Part shown: one piece after another, positions 1 through 10,744 of the stretch
Layout: the number at the start of each line of letters is the position of its first letter
Position numbering within the stretch: position 1 is the first letter of the stretch
Assembly: GCA_039583875.1 (NCBI GenBank)
Contig: CM077151.1
Span: forward strand, 25,228,208-25,292,207
DNA: 64,000 nt
Origin: Platanthera guangdongensis
Lineage: Eukaryota; Streptophyta; Magnoliopsida; Asparagales; Orchidaceae
Direction of reading: 5' to 3'
Made by a program: the position numbers and the translations under genes
Notes under the pieces: model-generated
What the model saw: only the letters and a program-made list of their open reading frames with translations
What the model was told of the DNA's origin: nothing
Databases searched by the model: none

Positions 1-540
1 GACGCTTTTCGGGGGACGGCGCCCATTAATCTAACGAATAATCTACATCAGGTTCTGCGATGGACGACGAGATTAGTATAGATCTTCTCCCACAACAACG
101 TCATGTTGGCTGGTCAAAAGTTGAAGTTCCTCCAGCGGATCGCATACCTGAACGTCGCAATATTTGGCCGCCGGCGACTTGGGCGTGAGCACAGGAGACG
201 GGATCGGGAGGGGTATGGCAAGAGGAGGCGGGGAGCGGCTAAGGCTGAAATGCAGTTTTTTTTTTGGAGGGGGGATGGAGGTTTTATGTTGGTTTGTATA
301 TAGTAAAAAAAGACCAAAAAACTAAAATTTTTGGTTTGTATATAGCCTATCATGGTCTACACATAACAATGTCCTTGTTTTAAATGTCAAGACGTCATCT
401 CGTACATCATTCAACTATTTCCTTAATGCTTGAGATCCCAAATGAGATGGAAGATGCTTAAGTTCTTTATTAGATAGAAAGAGTGTATAACTCGTAATTC
501 ATCGAGATCAGAAATTCATAAAGAAGACGCTTCAAGAGTT
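1..540. other. No gene seen
   Basis: Mixed-composition DNA. The short open frames on both strands around 103-353 overlap each other and show no recognisable domain. I see nothing supportable as a gene here. Confidence 0.4.
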
Positions 541-1240
541 AGGCTCGGCGGGCCCTAGGTATTCACCTTGGTGGGCCTCGGGTATTCACCACGGCGGGCC
601 TCGGGTATTCACCTCGGCGGGCGGCAGTCCTCGGGTGTTCACCTCGGCGGGCCTCGGGTGTTCACCTCGGCGGGCCTCGGGTATTCACCCCGGCGGGCCT
701 CGGGTATTCACCCAAGCAGGCCTCGGGCATTAACCTCGACAGTCTCATGTATTCAGCTCGAAAGCCTCGGGTATTCACCGCGACAACCTCTTGTACTCAG
801 CTCGGAAGCCTCAAATATTTAGCCTTGTATCCTCAAGTGTTCAGCTCAGCAGCCTCGCGATGACCGTCTAGAGACCTCGTCTAGGGGGAGGGGGAGGGGG
901 TGGGGGGGGGGGAGTGGGGGGTGTGGGATAGGGCTCCCTATGTTTGTCTATAAATAGGGCACCGTTATAACGGGTGGATGACAGTTCACACCATGGCGCC
1001 CTCGCCTACATTCCCCAGAATTCACACAACACTTGGTTTGGAAGGGGGAGTATGCGGCGGGACCTCCACAATGTAACACGACCATCTCGTCTAATAAAAA
1101 AATAATTGAGACCTCTCTCTTGTTTTCATCACGTTTATGTTTGCTAATTCGGGATCAGTAACCTCCGGACATCTTTTTGGTCCGAACTTTGCGAGCCGAG
1201 GTCTCAGTCCTCAAAGGGTCAAGATCTCAATTCCAACAAG
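540..1240 (+). mobile_element. Solo-LTR-like block (Ty3/gypsy type)
   Basis: A GC-rich array of short repeats (545-850) is followed by a G-rich tract, a TATA box (CTATAAATAGG, 949-959), an AATAAAA-type signal near 1095-1105 and a sequence ending in TTCCAACA. The order (repetitive U3, TATA, transcribed part, CA end) is that of an LTR. The ending resembles the TTTCAACA ends of the Tat-type LTRs later in the window. No internal region or second LTR is adjacent, so it is probably a solo or truncated LTR. The left boundary is approximate. Confidence 0.5.
545..850 (+). repeat. Degenerate tandem repeat, about 24-bp unit
   Basis: The phrase GGCCTCGGGTATTCACC recurs about ten times, with divergence rising toward the right end. 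It occupies the presumed U3 of the LTR-like block. The 84-codon open frame over it is a by-product of the repeat. Confidence 0.75.
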
Positions 1241-2191
1241 GAGGATCTACATCTGACAATCATGTATAAATTGTAGTAGTAGAATCTTCCTTGCTATCTG
1301 CTTCACTTTTTAAAAATTTTATACAACGAAGAAAAATCTTAAACGCAAAAGTGTAAGTATTATTATATTACACAAATTTATTTGATGCAGGATCATAGTA
1401 TGATATATTGTATTAGTATTATGTATTTTCTCTTTATAAGTATTATTTGTATGGAGTTTCATGTGTGTTGGCCTGAACTTTATAGGTCATGTATAACATC
1501 TCATGTAATTTGATCTCATGTAATTTGGCATCTAATTATGTGTCAATATCATGATATATGCATAACAAGGTCAATCATGAGTCAAAGTATGATCGATGTA
1601 TGCATTTGAGCTTAGGTGATCCTAAATAACTCTTTCTTGACCCAAACCCACTTAAAAGCCCATCATATTGAACTTAGTTTTACCATTTTGACCCCAATAA
1701 TGTTTGACCTTTACACCACTTATTTTAACTTGCCTCAGTACCTTGACCTCCATCTAATTCAGCCTCCATGTATGGACAAAATTCATAATATACCCTCTCA
1801 ATTTAATTCAAATACAAAAATTAAAACACTTAGAACTCATTAAACTTCATGATCCACAATTGATTAGGTTGCATTGCCCAGAAGGGCAACCAACTATATA
1901 ATATTTTAATGTTTTTTGAATCATTCATGTTTTATTATGCATTTATGAGTTTTATTACTTGTTTTAGGGTTTTTTTAGTCTATTTATTTGGACCATTGTG
2001 TATAAGTATGTAAGTTGTATCTACAAACACCTTAGTGGAGAAAACAAGCAAGCTTTAAATCCTAACTCTAGAGAATTTTGCAACTCTTTCTCTCTCGAGC
2101 AGCCCCACGCAAGGTAGTGGGCGGTTCTTGGGTTGTAATATCCCCACAGTCTACATCCTCCATTTGATCCTTAAAATTATTTGTATGTTGT
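1241..2191. other. Intergenic, AT-rich; possible decayed LTR
   Basis: No coding region is supported. A TATA-like stretch with a CT-rich leader near 1985-2100 could be an old LTR promoter, but I see no termini. Confidence 0.3.
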
Positions 2192-2346
2192 TTGATGATT
2201 AAAAGTTCGACATCAGCACGGTCTTCTTGCAAAATAGTTTGTTGTTATGTGATTGGTATAATTATTTGTTAGTAGCTTGATGATTAAAAGTTCTATATCG
2301 GTTCAGTTTTCTTGCAAAAATAGTTTGTCATGTGATTGGTATGAGA
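2192..2346 (+). repeat. Diverged tandem duplication, about 85 bp
   Basis: The block starting TTGATGATTAAAAGTTC at 2192 is repeated from 2277 with several substitutions. Both copies run through the CTTGCAAAA and GTGATTGGTAT motifs. Confidence 0.6.
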
Positions 2347-4060
2347 AACATAACACCACTTGCCTTAGCCTAATAAGGCCTAGAATGGTTCATATTGGAT
2401 TGATGAGAATGATTTGGGTTTTGTTGAGAATGATAGTTATGAGAGTGTACACAATTCCCTCGGGAGGCAGGGATTTCCTAGACCTTTTTCCCTTGGGTTT
2501 GAGATGACTCATATTTTCAATAAGGCACCCTAATTTACATCTCTAGTTGATGTAGGATGGCGCGTAGGGTTTGCGCACTTGTAGCCTTTTTCTATAAAAC
2601 CCTAAATGCGTGCAATGAAATATGGATTTTGCGAAAATAATTTGAGCGGCCGTTGCGCGGTCTTTATGAAATGAAGCAACGATTGTTTTTTTAATACAAC
2701 AAAAACAACAACAGAACTCATATAGTCCTCAATCATTGGGGGTATGGGCGGGGGAAGATTGGAAACAGACCTAACCTTTGGCACTATGCACAAAGTGGCA
2801 TCCCTAGTTGATGCAGGGGGGGAGATTGTTTTTTTAATAAAGCACAAAAATACTATTTTGTTAAAACAAATGGATTTTCTTAAATAATGGTTAGATTTTG
2901 AATCCGGAGAAGGAAGTTCGCAACTTTCGTTCTGTTCCCCTTGTCGTAGCAAAACAGAAATCGTGAACTCCACATACGTTTCCGTTTGGAGTTTTCGGTG
3001 TAGCATTCGCTGACAAAATTCGGGCGAAAACCCAACAATGAATCTAATTATCGTAAGAGAAAATGTAGACACACACAAAGGAGGTGGAAGAATCAGGTTA
3101 CTCACGGAAAGAGGCGTCTTTCCGTATTCGAAGTCGATGGCAATCTCGCGAGAAACTCCACGTCACCTTCGATCTCCCGCTCCGAGGCCGGCTGCTATCG
3201 CACACGGACACCATGAAATTAATTCACTCTCTATTTCACACGGTAGAGGATGCAACGAAATCTCAATCACTCTACTATTTTGTGGGAAGTCACGAAATCT
3301 CTAAACTTGAGACAACTCAAATTTTCTAACTATTCACGAAGGCAAACAGGTATCATAGTTATTCACAGCAAGCTACACTTAATCATTACAACAGGTAACA
3401 AAAGCTGAACAGTAACATCAAACCTCAACTGTTCATCGTCATCACCATTCGAAATCAGGAAGCCAAAAAAATTTCATTCCAGGTTACTCAACGGGAAACA
3501 CAAATGCTAGTAGCTAATCACCAATAACATTTAACCAAGAAATCACAAACCGATTACAGGACTCACAAAAGGAATTCAAAAGAACAATTTTTTCATTCAA
3601 ACATTCAACATCTATAATATTTTCAAAACCTTCACCTTACAGAATACATACTAGTCCTTTTATAGGGAATCAAAAACAACAGGAACACAAACGAAAAACT
3701 AAAACCTCCCAAACCGTCGGTTGTGGGGAAGACTGCTCCTGGCGAAACAATCGTGGCCGGGAATGGGGAAATCGTGGCTGAAACAATCGGAGAAGTGGCG
3801 CCCTGCCGTGCGAAGCTTAGACGTGGCTGGATCGTGGGGATAACATGCGTGGAGCTTCTCCTAGAGCAGCGTATTTGTCGGAGGCGGTGCGGCTGCCGAG
3901 CCCTAGCGGGCGTGTGAAATCTGGATCCGCCATCCCTGCGTCTCTAGATCGGGGAAAAGAAAGAAACGGCGGTTTTCTTATTTTCTTTCCTGTTTACAGG
4001 GGAGCGGCTGGACCGGCCCTTTGGGAGTGATTTAATTCATTCTATATATATATACTTAAT
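2347..4060. other. No supported gene; possible first-exon-like ORF on minus strand
   Basis: Several overlapping frames here lack recognisable domains, including a 167-codon minus frame at 2602-3105. At 3817-3933 the minus strand has a 38-codon ATG ORF in a GC-rich setting preceded by CT-rich, leader-like sequence. It resembles the start of a plant gene, but nothing continues it. I do not assign a function. Confidence 0.2.
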
Positions 4061-4134
4061 GTATCATGTATACATATATATATATATATATATATACTCA
4101 CACACATTGGACAGATACTTTGTATATATATATA
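4060..4134. repeat. AT microsatellite
   Basis: Interrupted (TA)n tract with a CACACA stretch. Such TA tracts flank the next three elements and are the likely insertion targets. Confidence 0.8.
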
Positions 4135-4469
4135 GGGGCATTTACCGGGACCTCCCCTCTAAGTTTGCAAAATTACAGACTACACCCCTCTTATTATGAA
4201 AATTACAAAAACCACTCCTCAATGTTACAAAACATAACATTTACCTCCCCTGAAATACACATTTCATAACATCCATGCACAAAAATACACCCCTCAGAGT
4301 ACATTTTCAAGGGGTTATTTTGTGCACGGATGTTATGAAATGTAAACTTCAGGTGAGGTAAATGTTAAGTTTTGCAACATTGAGGGGAGGTTTTTGTAAT
4401 TTCCATAATAAGAGGGGTTGCAAGCTGTAATTATGCTATCTTCCAGGGGAAGTTTTGGTAATTATTCGT
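4135..4469. mobile_element. Foldback MITE
   Basis: The left half (CCTCCCCTC, CTCTTATTATG, CATTTCATAACATCC and so on) recurs inverted in the right half across almost the whole 335 bp, with a short centre near 4305. It is flanked by TA repeats on both sides, so the target duplication cannot be read unambiguously. No coding capacity. The superfamily is not assigned. Confidence 0.75.
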
Positions 4470-4734
4470 GTATATATATATATGATGTCTGGGTCAGCCT
4501 AAAGTTTTAGTTTCACCATTGTGTATATTTATACACACACATACACACATATATATATATATATATATCTTTATTATATAATACAATAGTCATATTTGGA
4601 TCACGCCATGAAAAGCATTTGGACCGTCCGATCAAACTACAGCAAATAGGGACCGTTGGATTCAAAGCAGGTGGCCTGCAAATAAAAAAAAAACAAAAAA
4701 AAAGTTACTGTTCACATTGGCTTTTTTCCCGATA

Positions 4735-5085
4735 GCCCCGTCCCGCATCCCGCCCCCCCACGGGCTCACGCCGCCGCCGGCGGCGGAGCCGCCGGCGGCC
4801 TGCCCGCCGCCCCCCGGCGGGTTCGCCGGCCTCCGGCGAACCCGCCGGGGGTTGTCCGGCGGCGAGCGGGCAGGGCCACCGCCGGCGGTGGCCCTGCCCG
4901 TGAGCTCCAGACTGGAGCTCACGGGCAGGGCCACCGCCGGCGGTGGCCCTGCCCGCTCGCCGCCGGACAACCCCCGGCGGGTTCGCCGGAGGCCGGCGAA
5001 CCCGCCGGGGGGCGGCGGGCAGGCCGCGGCGGCGGCGTGAGCCCGTGGGGGGCGGGATGCGGGACGGGGGGGGGGGGGGGGGAAA
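4735..5085. repeat. Giant GC-rich palindrome inside Helitron A
   Basis: Near-perfect inverted repeat centred on position 4911 (GAGCTCCAG A CTGGAGCTC). Arms are about 150-175 nt, with one indel of roughly 16 nt. Each arm itself contains a smaller palindrome built on CCACCGCCGGCGGTGG. A transcript would fold into a very stable hairpin. The mirror-image ORFs here are artefacts of the palindrome. Confidence 0.9.
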
Positions 5086-5260
5086 CTGAATTTTTTTCGG
5101 TTTTTTTATATTAAAATAATTTATATTATTAAATAAAAATTTTTGAATTAATAAATAATTAAAATAAAAAAATAACTAATTAATAAATAATAATTAATAA
5201 ATAATTAAATAATTATTTTAAAAATCAAAAAAAAAATTTGAACTTTAAAATTTTAAAATT

Positions 5261-5469
5261 GTTTGTCGGGCGGCGAAGCCCGCCGGAGGCCGGGCGAAGC
5301 CCGCCGGAATGTGGGCGAAGCCCGCCGGGGGGCGGGCGAAGCGGAATGCGGGCGAAGCCCGCCGGGGGGCGGGCGAAGCCCGCCGGAATGCTAAGCGGGC
5401 GAAACCCGCTTGATTGCGGGCGAAGCCCGCAGCGACGCATCGAGAACGGGCGGAGCCCGTTCGAAGATG
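5261..5469 (+). repeat. CGGGCGAAGCCCGC short-hairpin array
   Basis: About eight copies of GGGCGAAGCCCGC-type mini-palindromes precede the Helitron end. The last one acts as the terminal hairpin. A shorter version of the array occurs in copy B (6270-6440). Confidence 0.8.
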
Positions 5470-5472
5470 CTA

Positions 5473-5473
<1 letters not shown>

Positions 5474-5551
<78 letters not shown>
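5474..5551. repeat. (TA)n microsatellite between the two Helitrons
   Basis: Uninterrupted AT dinucleotide tract of 78 bp. It forms the right flank of copy A and the left flank of copy B. Confidence 0.95.
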
Positions 5552-5554
<3 letters not shown>

Positions 5555-6448
5555 TTATCATATAAAACAATAAGCATATCTCCAAGCACATCATGAAACT
5601 CATCTGGACCGTCCGATCTGCACAAAATTATTTTTGGTCATTGGATTCATAGAAATGGGTCTGCACATAAAAAAATCTCAAAACAGTTTACTGTTCATCC
5701 AGGAAATTCCCCGACATCGCCCCCTTCCTCCCGCCCGTCCGAGCCCCCCCACTGTCGCCGGCGGCGGAGACGCCGGCGGCCTGCCCGGCGCCCACCGGCG
5801 GGTTCGCCGGCCTCGGGCGAACCCGCCGGGGGTTGTACGGCGGCGAGCGGGCAGGGCCACCGCCGGCGGTGGCCCTGCCCGCTCGCCGCCGGACAACCCC
5901 CGGCGGGTTCGCCGGAGGCCGGCGAACCCGCCGGTGGGCGCCGGGCAGGCCGCCGGCGGCGGAGCCGCCGGCGACAGTGGGGGGGCTCGGGACGGGCGGG
6001 AGGAAGGGGATTCCGTTGTTTTTTTCTTTTATTTAATAATTAATTAATATAATTATTAAATATAATTATTAAATTAATTAAATAGTTAATAATTAATTAA
6101 TATAATTATTAATTATAGTAATTAATAAAATTAATTGAATATTTAGTAGTTACTTAATATAATTATTAATTATAGTAATTAATAAATTAATTAAATATTT
6201 AATAATTAATTAATATAATTATTAATTATTGTAATTAATAATTAATTAAATATGAGAAATATTTTCTTGGAGGCTTCGCCGGTGGCGGGCGAAGCCCGCC
6301 GGGGGGTCAAGCGGGCGAATATTTTCTTGGACATTTGAGGGTGGCGGGCGAAGCCCGCCGGGGGGTCAAGCGGGCGAAGCCCGCTTGATTGCGGGCGAAG
6401 CCCGCAGCGACGCATCGAGAACGGGCGGAGCCCGTTCGAAGATGCTAG
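5552..6448 (+). mobile_element. Non-autonomous Helitron, copy B
   Basis: Same start (TCTTTATCATATAAAACAAT after A), same 3' hairpin and CTAG before T as copy A, in the same orientation. The subterminal GGACCGTCCGATC region and the TTACTGTTCA motif are also shared. The interior differs: the palindrome is a simpler version and the AT-rich spacer consists of ATTAATTAAT-type repeats. Length is 897 bp against 906 bp for copy A. Confidence 0.8.
5722..6007. repeat. Giant GC-rich palindrome inside Helitron B
   Basis: Inverted repeat centred between 5864 and 5865 (ACCGCCGGCGGT) with arms of about 142 nt and only a few mismatches. It corresponds to half of the more complex palindrome in copy A. Confidence 0.9.
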
Positions 6449-6485
<37 letters not shown>

Positions 6486-6499
6486 AGATAGGTATACAT

Positions 6500-7840
6500 A
6501 TATATAACACCTTTTAGTTTATTCTATGTTATGTAGCTTTAGAACCTCCACGGTTTTTAGTTATTTGAACATATATTTTTATCGAGACCTACTAAAGAAC
6601 ACTTTTAAAATCTTTTCACGAAAAAAATGACATTGATATGTATTGACATCTATAATTTTTGTTTGCTTCATACTAGTTGTCATGACATCCGAAACTGGCA
6701 ATGTTGCAATGGAAGAAATTGATAAACTGTAATAAATTTTTAAGAAACAAAAGATCGAATGTTTTATGCCAGGACTTATATAAAGCATCAACCAAACAAG
6801 GCATCATATAGTTCTCAAAAGCTCAGGCTCATGAGCTCTAACATTAGCTAAATATTCATCTAGATGATGCAGTTCCGAATACATAGGTTTAGAAGCATTT
6901 AGTTTGAATATTCTAAAACTAAACAAAGTGATGCATTCAACACCAATGTTATCTAAGCTACAATGTGCTTCAAATGCATCCAAATATTCATAAGCAGTTG
7001 GTTATTCTAGGATCATCATACAAATTAAGCATGTGGTTGTTAGGGGCCTTAGGACTTCATTCTGCTTCCTGGTGTTAGGGTAAACAATAGTACAAAGAAA
7101 GAAGAAACCCAAGGATATAACCATAGTAGAGAAGGAGAAATATATATATATATATATGAGATATTATCGCAGTCGCACACTATGCACGAGGGGTGGAGAG
7201 TGATGGTGGAATATTGTTGATATCAGCGCACAGGGAGACCTTGTGCATGACTGCTCAGATATATAGTTTATGATATATGTCAAATCAAAAAAGGTTTCTG
7301 TTTGGCCCATATAAACCTCATTTATTTAAAATTCACAACCAAATTGATGTATATTCAAGTGCTTCCATCTCTGGGTGTGTAGAGAAGAACACTGAGCTCG
7401 TTTGGCATGGCTTTGGCAATATTTTGCTGGTGCAATGTTTTAAATTCAGATTTTGGATGTCGAGGGTCTATTTTATGAAATTTAGTTTGTTTAGATCCAA
7501 AGTGATGTAGTGGTAAGAAAGACACGGGGTGGACTCGCTAAATGCAGCCTAAAATGTAATGCAGTGTGATGTTAGTGCGATAGCGCTCCACTCAAAATTG
7601 CAATGACTAATTAATTATTATATGATATTCAGCAAGACACGTGCAGACACAATTAATTAATTAATGGAAGACAAAATATTTATTTAGGAAACGAAATGAC
7701 GCAATTACTTTTAAGCATGTGCAGAAGAAGCCCTGCAAGTCATATGGCGGATAATACTAATAGCATCACAAGTAAACATCCACTACACAGTGCAGGTGTT
7801 ACCAAAATATACAATAGTAAAGGAACGACTTTTACCACAA
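6500..7840. other. Intergenic; one possible exon-like remnant
   Basis: AT-rich sequence. On the minus strand 6830-7000 stays open for about 50 codons and ends in TGA, but matches no family I know. There is a short TA tract near 7141-7157. No gene is called. Confidence 0.3.
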
Positions 7841-7844
7841 TTCA

Positions 7845-8690
7845 CTAGTGCAGGCGGAGGCAGCGGCGGTGGTAGTTGGTGGCGGGTAGCGGCGGTGGCG
7901 GCAACATCGGAGAGGACTGATCTGAAGTGGATCCACGACAGGAAGGGTCTATAGATGTAGGAATTAGGGCTCCGGCGGTTGTGTGGGGAAAAGGTGGTTG
8001 GCGGGTGGAAGGTGACGGGCAGGACAATGGTGGTGGGTTTAGGTGGTGGTGAATGGGTTAGATGGAAGTGGAAGCCACGGATCTGGGTGGGGATGTGGGC
8101 TGGGGTGGATGAAGTAGAGGGTGGGGAATGGCTTAATGGACTGAACTGGGAAGAATGTCGAAATGGGGGTGGAGGCGGTTGGACGAGGAAGGCAGGGGAA
8201 AGCCGGATCTAGGGTTCCAGCGGTGAAGGACTGGCGTAGGGAGGCGGAGAGGGCTCTGCGGAGTGGGGGTCGGGCGGAGAAGACAAGGAGGGCGCTGGGA
8301 AGAGGGAAGCATGAAGGAGGATAGGAAGGGTGGAGGGGATTACCGGAGGCTGGTGATGGAGGCGGAGGGGGAAGTTGCTGGTTGGGGTGGAGGCCGACGG
8401 GACAGGGATGGGGTGGCGGCTATGAGCTGGAAGAGGAAAGGGCCGACGGCAATGGAGGAATCGGACGGGAAAAAGTCGGAGGTCAACGACCAGGATGAGT
8501 GCTGGGAAGAAAATGAAGATGCAGGATGAGGGGCTTGCCGGAGGGGAAGATGGAGGCGGAGAAGTGCTCCCGGCGTCGCACCGGAGGAGGAATGGAAGGA
8601 GGCGTCGCACCTCACCGGGACCGACGGTTTGGAAGAAGAACTCCAAACTCTGATCCCACCATCAGAACGGCGCCTCCCTTTTATAACCCT
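7845..8690 (-). promoter_or_regulatory. GC-rich promoter or 5' leader-like block
   Basis: On the minus strand a TATA box (TATAAAA, 8679-8685) is followed by about 800 nt of GC-rich DNA with long but poorly started open frames (8209-8646, 8340-8723). The encoded sequence is low-complexity Ser/Pro/Arg and begins without a convincing ATG. It could be a leader or first exon of a lost gene, or the 5' end of a retroelement. No product is assigned. Confidence 0.25.
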
Positions 8691-9059
8691 AGCATCAAAA
8701 TCGTCGGCTAACTGCACACACAATCTAATAAACCATCCGATCAGACGGCTCTCACTGTTTTGGTCTGATCGGGGCTAAATGCACATCAAATTAAAAAACA
8801 TAAAATATGAAAATGACTGAAAACGATCATTCAGACGCGACCACTGACTCTGATCGCTCTTCCGGGCAGCGGATCACCGCCTCCTGCGGGAATACGCGCA
8901 TGTCGGTTGCGGTGCGCCGTCACAAAGCATTTAGGGTTTTAAAGGCAGCAAGTAGTTATGTTTATCTACATTTAAAATCCTTTGAAGGGGGAGGGGGTGT
9001 AATTTCCTACATTGTTACTCCTATATGTTGGACGATAGTCCTAAAACAAGGGAATTGAT

Positions 9060-9660
9060 TCGGAAATCATGGTTTGCTTAAAGCATCCAACCGGCTTTAC
9101 TTGGGAGAACTCCTATTCCTTCTCTTAATGTTTGTATCCATCCAAGTATGGGGAGAGCTCTTATCCTTGGGTGTGGAAATCATGGCCTTATCTCCCTTGG
9201 TGTTGAGTTTGTATCTTCATCCCCGACCAAATTTTCTCCCCCGGATTTTTATCTAGTTACTGTCCGGATTGTTGTTGTTGTATACTTGTGGAAGTGACAA
9301 TTTCTTTTTGAACTTATTTTGTTGTTGTGGATGGTTTGTGATAATTTGACAAGAATCGGGGTTGTTTTCATGAACCTCTTTGGTTGTATTTGGGGGTAAC
9401 TTCGATGGACAAATTGTAAACCCTCTTCGGAAAATTTTGGTGTATTGAGTATTGAATTCAAAGGTAGTCTGCTGTCACAAATTTTGGGTTGCCATTGTGT
9501 CCTCTATATTGCGTCTGGAAATGACAGACTACCACGATTCGTCATTGAATTGGAGTAGATACATTTTGTGAAGACAATCTAATCTATGTTCAAGTTTTAC
9601 TCTCTTAACCGGAAATGGAATCCATCATTTGATATTAAAGCTAAGTTGGTTGTGGTTAAG
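9060..9660 (+). mobile_element. Decayed LTR-like fragment, copy 1
   Basis: The stretch around 9270-9470 (GTTGTTGTGGATGGTTTGTG, TTTGACAAGAATCGG, GACAAATTGTAAACCCTC) is a diverged copy of 15200-15400. Two related copies 6 kb apart with a gypsy-like 3' end beside the second suggest remnants of one LTR family. Boundaries are uncertain. Confidence 0.4.
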
Positions 9661-10608
9661 AGCTTTTGAAGAGTTAAAAAATCAATTTCAAGTGAATCAA
9701 TGAAGGACAAACATTAGCGTAAGGACTCTAGGAGTTCAAGAGGACTTCGTCGAGTGAGTTTATGGAATGAATCCAACTTCTTGAATGTATCTTTGACTAA
9801 AAATTATTCTTATGAAAAAAGGTGAAATAAGGTTGTCTCAAATCTGACAAAAAATATAAGTATGTGGAATTTGAAAGCCAAAAAAAGATATGACAGCAAG
9901 TGGGAAGTCAGAAGTTTGGGAAAGCTGAAACATCTAATGACAAAAAGTTTTGATACAGAAGATTATGAGTGAATAAAATTGAGTCTTTAATTACTTTGGT
10001 CTTCAGATGTTAGTGCTTTTGGGCAATATTTCTACTTCTCATCGGTTGGAAGGACTAGGCAGGAATGAGATGTTATATGGCAAAGGTAAAGCATGTTGAT
10101 AGAGAAATGACTGAAGTTATGGAATGTTCTAAGGTTATGCCTGAGGCTAATTCAGTAGTAGATCTTGAGCTAGTCCAGGACATTCTTTCTCTTTAATTTT
10201 TTATGCATCCATGACCAATTGTGCAAGAACTTGATTATGTGGTGATAAAATTGGCACAGATGAGTGTAGTGCAGATGCTACCATGACCCATAGTGGTATT
10301 TCCCCTCCTATGGTGACGCATCTTGAGGATGATTATCCTACTAGTACTAATGATAAAGGTGTTGAGATAGTAGCATTTGAACCAAAAAGAGTAACAAAGG
10401 TTGCAGATAGAGTTGAGGCAGGTGTTATGAGCCGCAAGAATATCTTTATTACAACTGACCAAGTCATGCATATTGCAAAGGATCATAACAACAAACAACA
10501 GCAATTAAGTCATTGCACCCTATTTTTAGTCATAATCTTACTAATGTCCAAGTATATCATGTCTTTCCTTATAGTTTCATTCCAAGTCTTTTTTGGTCTA
10601 CCACTCCC
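9661..10608. other. No gene seen
   Basis: AT-rich sequence. A 128-codon plus-strand frame at 10283-10669 runs into the telomere-like tract and has no recognisable domain. Confidence 0.35.
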
Positions 10609-10740
10609 TCGTTTAGGGTTTAGAGTTTTATGGTTTTGGGGAGTTTTAGGATTTAGGGTTTTAGAGTAGAGGATTTTTAGGGTTTTGTGGGTTTTAGGGT
10701 TTTTGTTATTCTGGGTTTTGAGGTTTAGGGTTTAGGGTAT
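10609..10740 (+). repeat. Degenerate telomere-like (TTTAGGG)n tract
   Basis: Many copies of TTTAGGG and one-base variants (TTTAGAG, TTTTGGG, TTTAGGA) occur in about 130 bp. The G-rich strand is on top. It directly adjoins the 3' end of the minus-strand LINE remnant. Confidence 0.7.
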
Positions 10741-10744
10741 AACT

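Larger units (their letters stand above)
4568..5473 (+). mobile_element. Non-autonomous Helitron, copy A
   Basis: It starts 5'-TC (TCTTTATTATATAATACAAT) after an A and ends in CTAG before a T, the A^T insertion rule of Helitrons, with no target duplication and no terminal inverted repeat. The 3' end has an 8-bp stem, 3-nt loop hairpin (GAACGGGC GGA GCCCGTTC) followed by 7 nt and CTAG, the classic Helitron terminator. The body holds a giant palindrome and a GC-rich set of CGGGCGAAGCCCGC repeats. No Rep/helicase is encoded, so it depends on an autonomous relative. Both termini are shared with copy B. Confidence 0.8.

Noticed and set aside
2602..3105. 167-codon minus-strand open frame
   Set aside because: No recognisable domain, low-complexity composition, starts amid AT-rich DNA without splice or promoter context.
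4662..5040. Long ORFs on both strands with near-identical Pro/Gly/Ala-rich products
   Set aside because: They are the two strands of the same palindrome. Similar pairs at 5634-6047 have the same cause.
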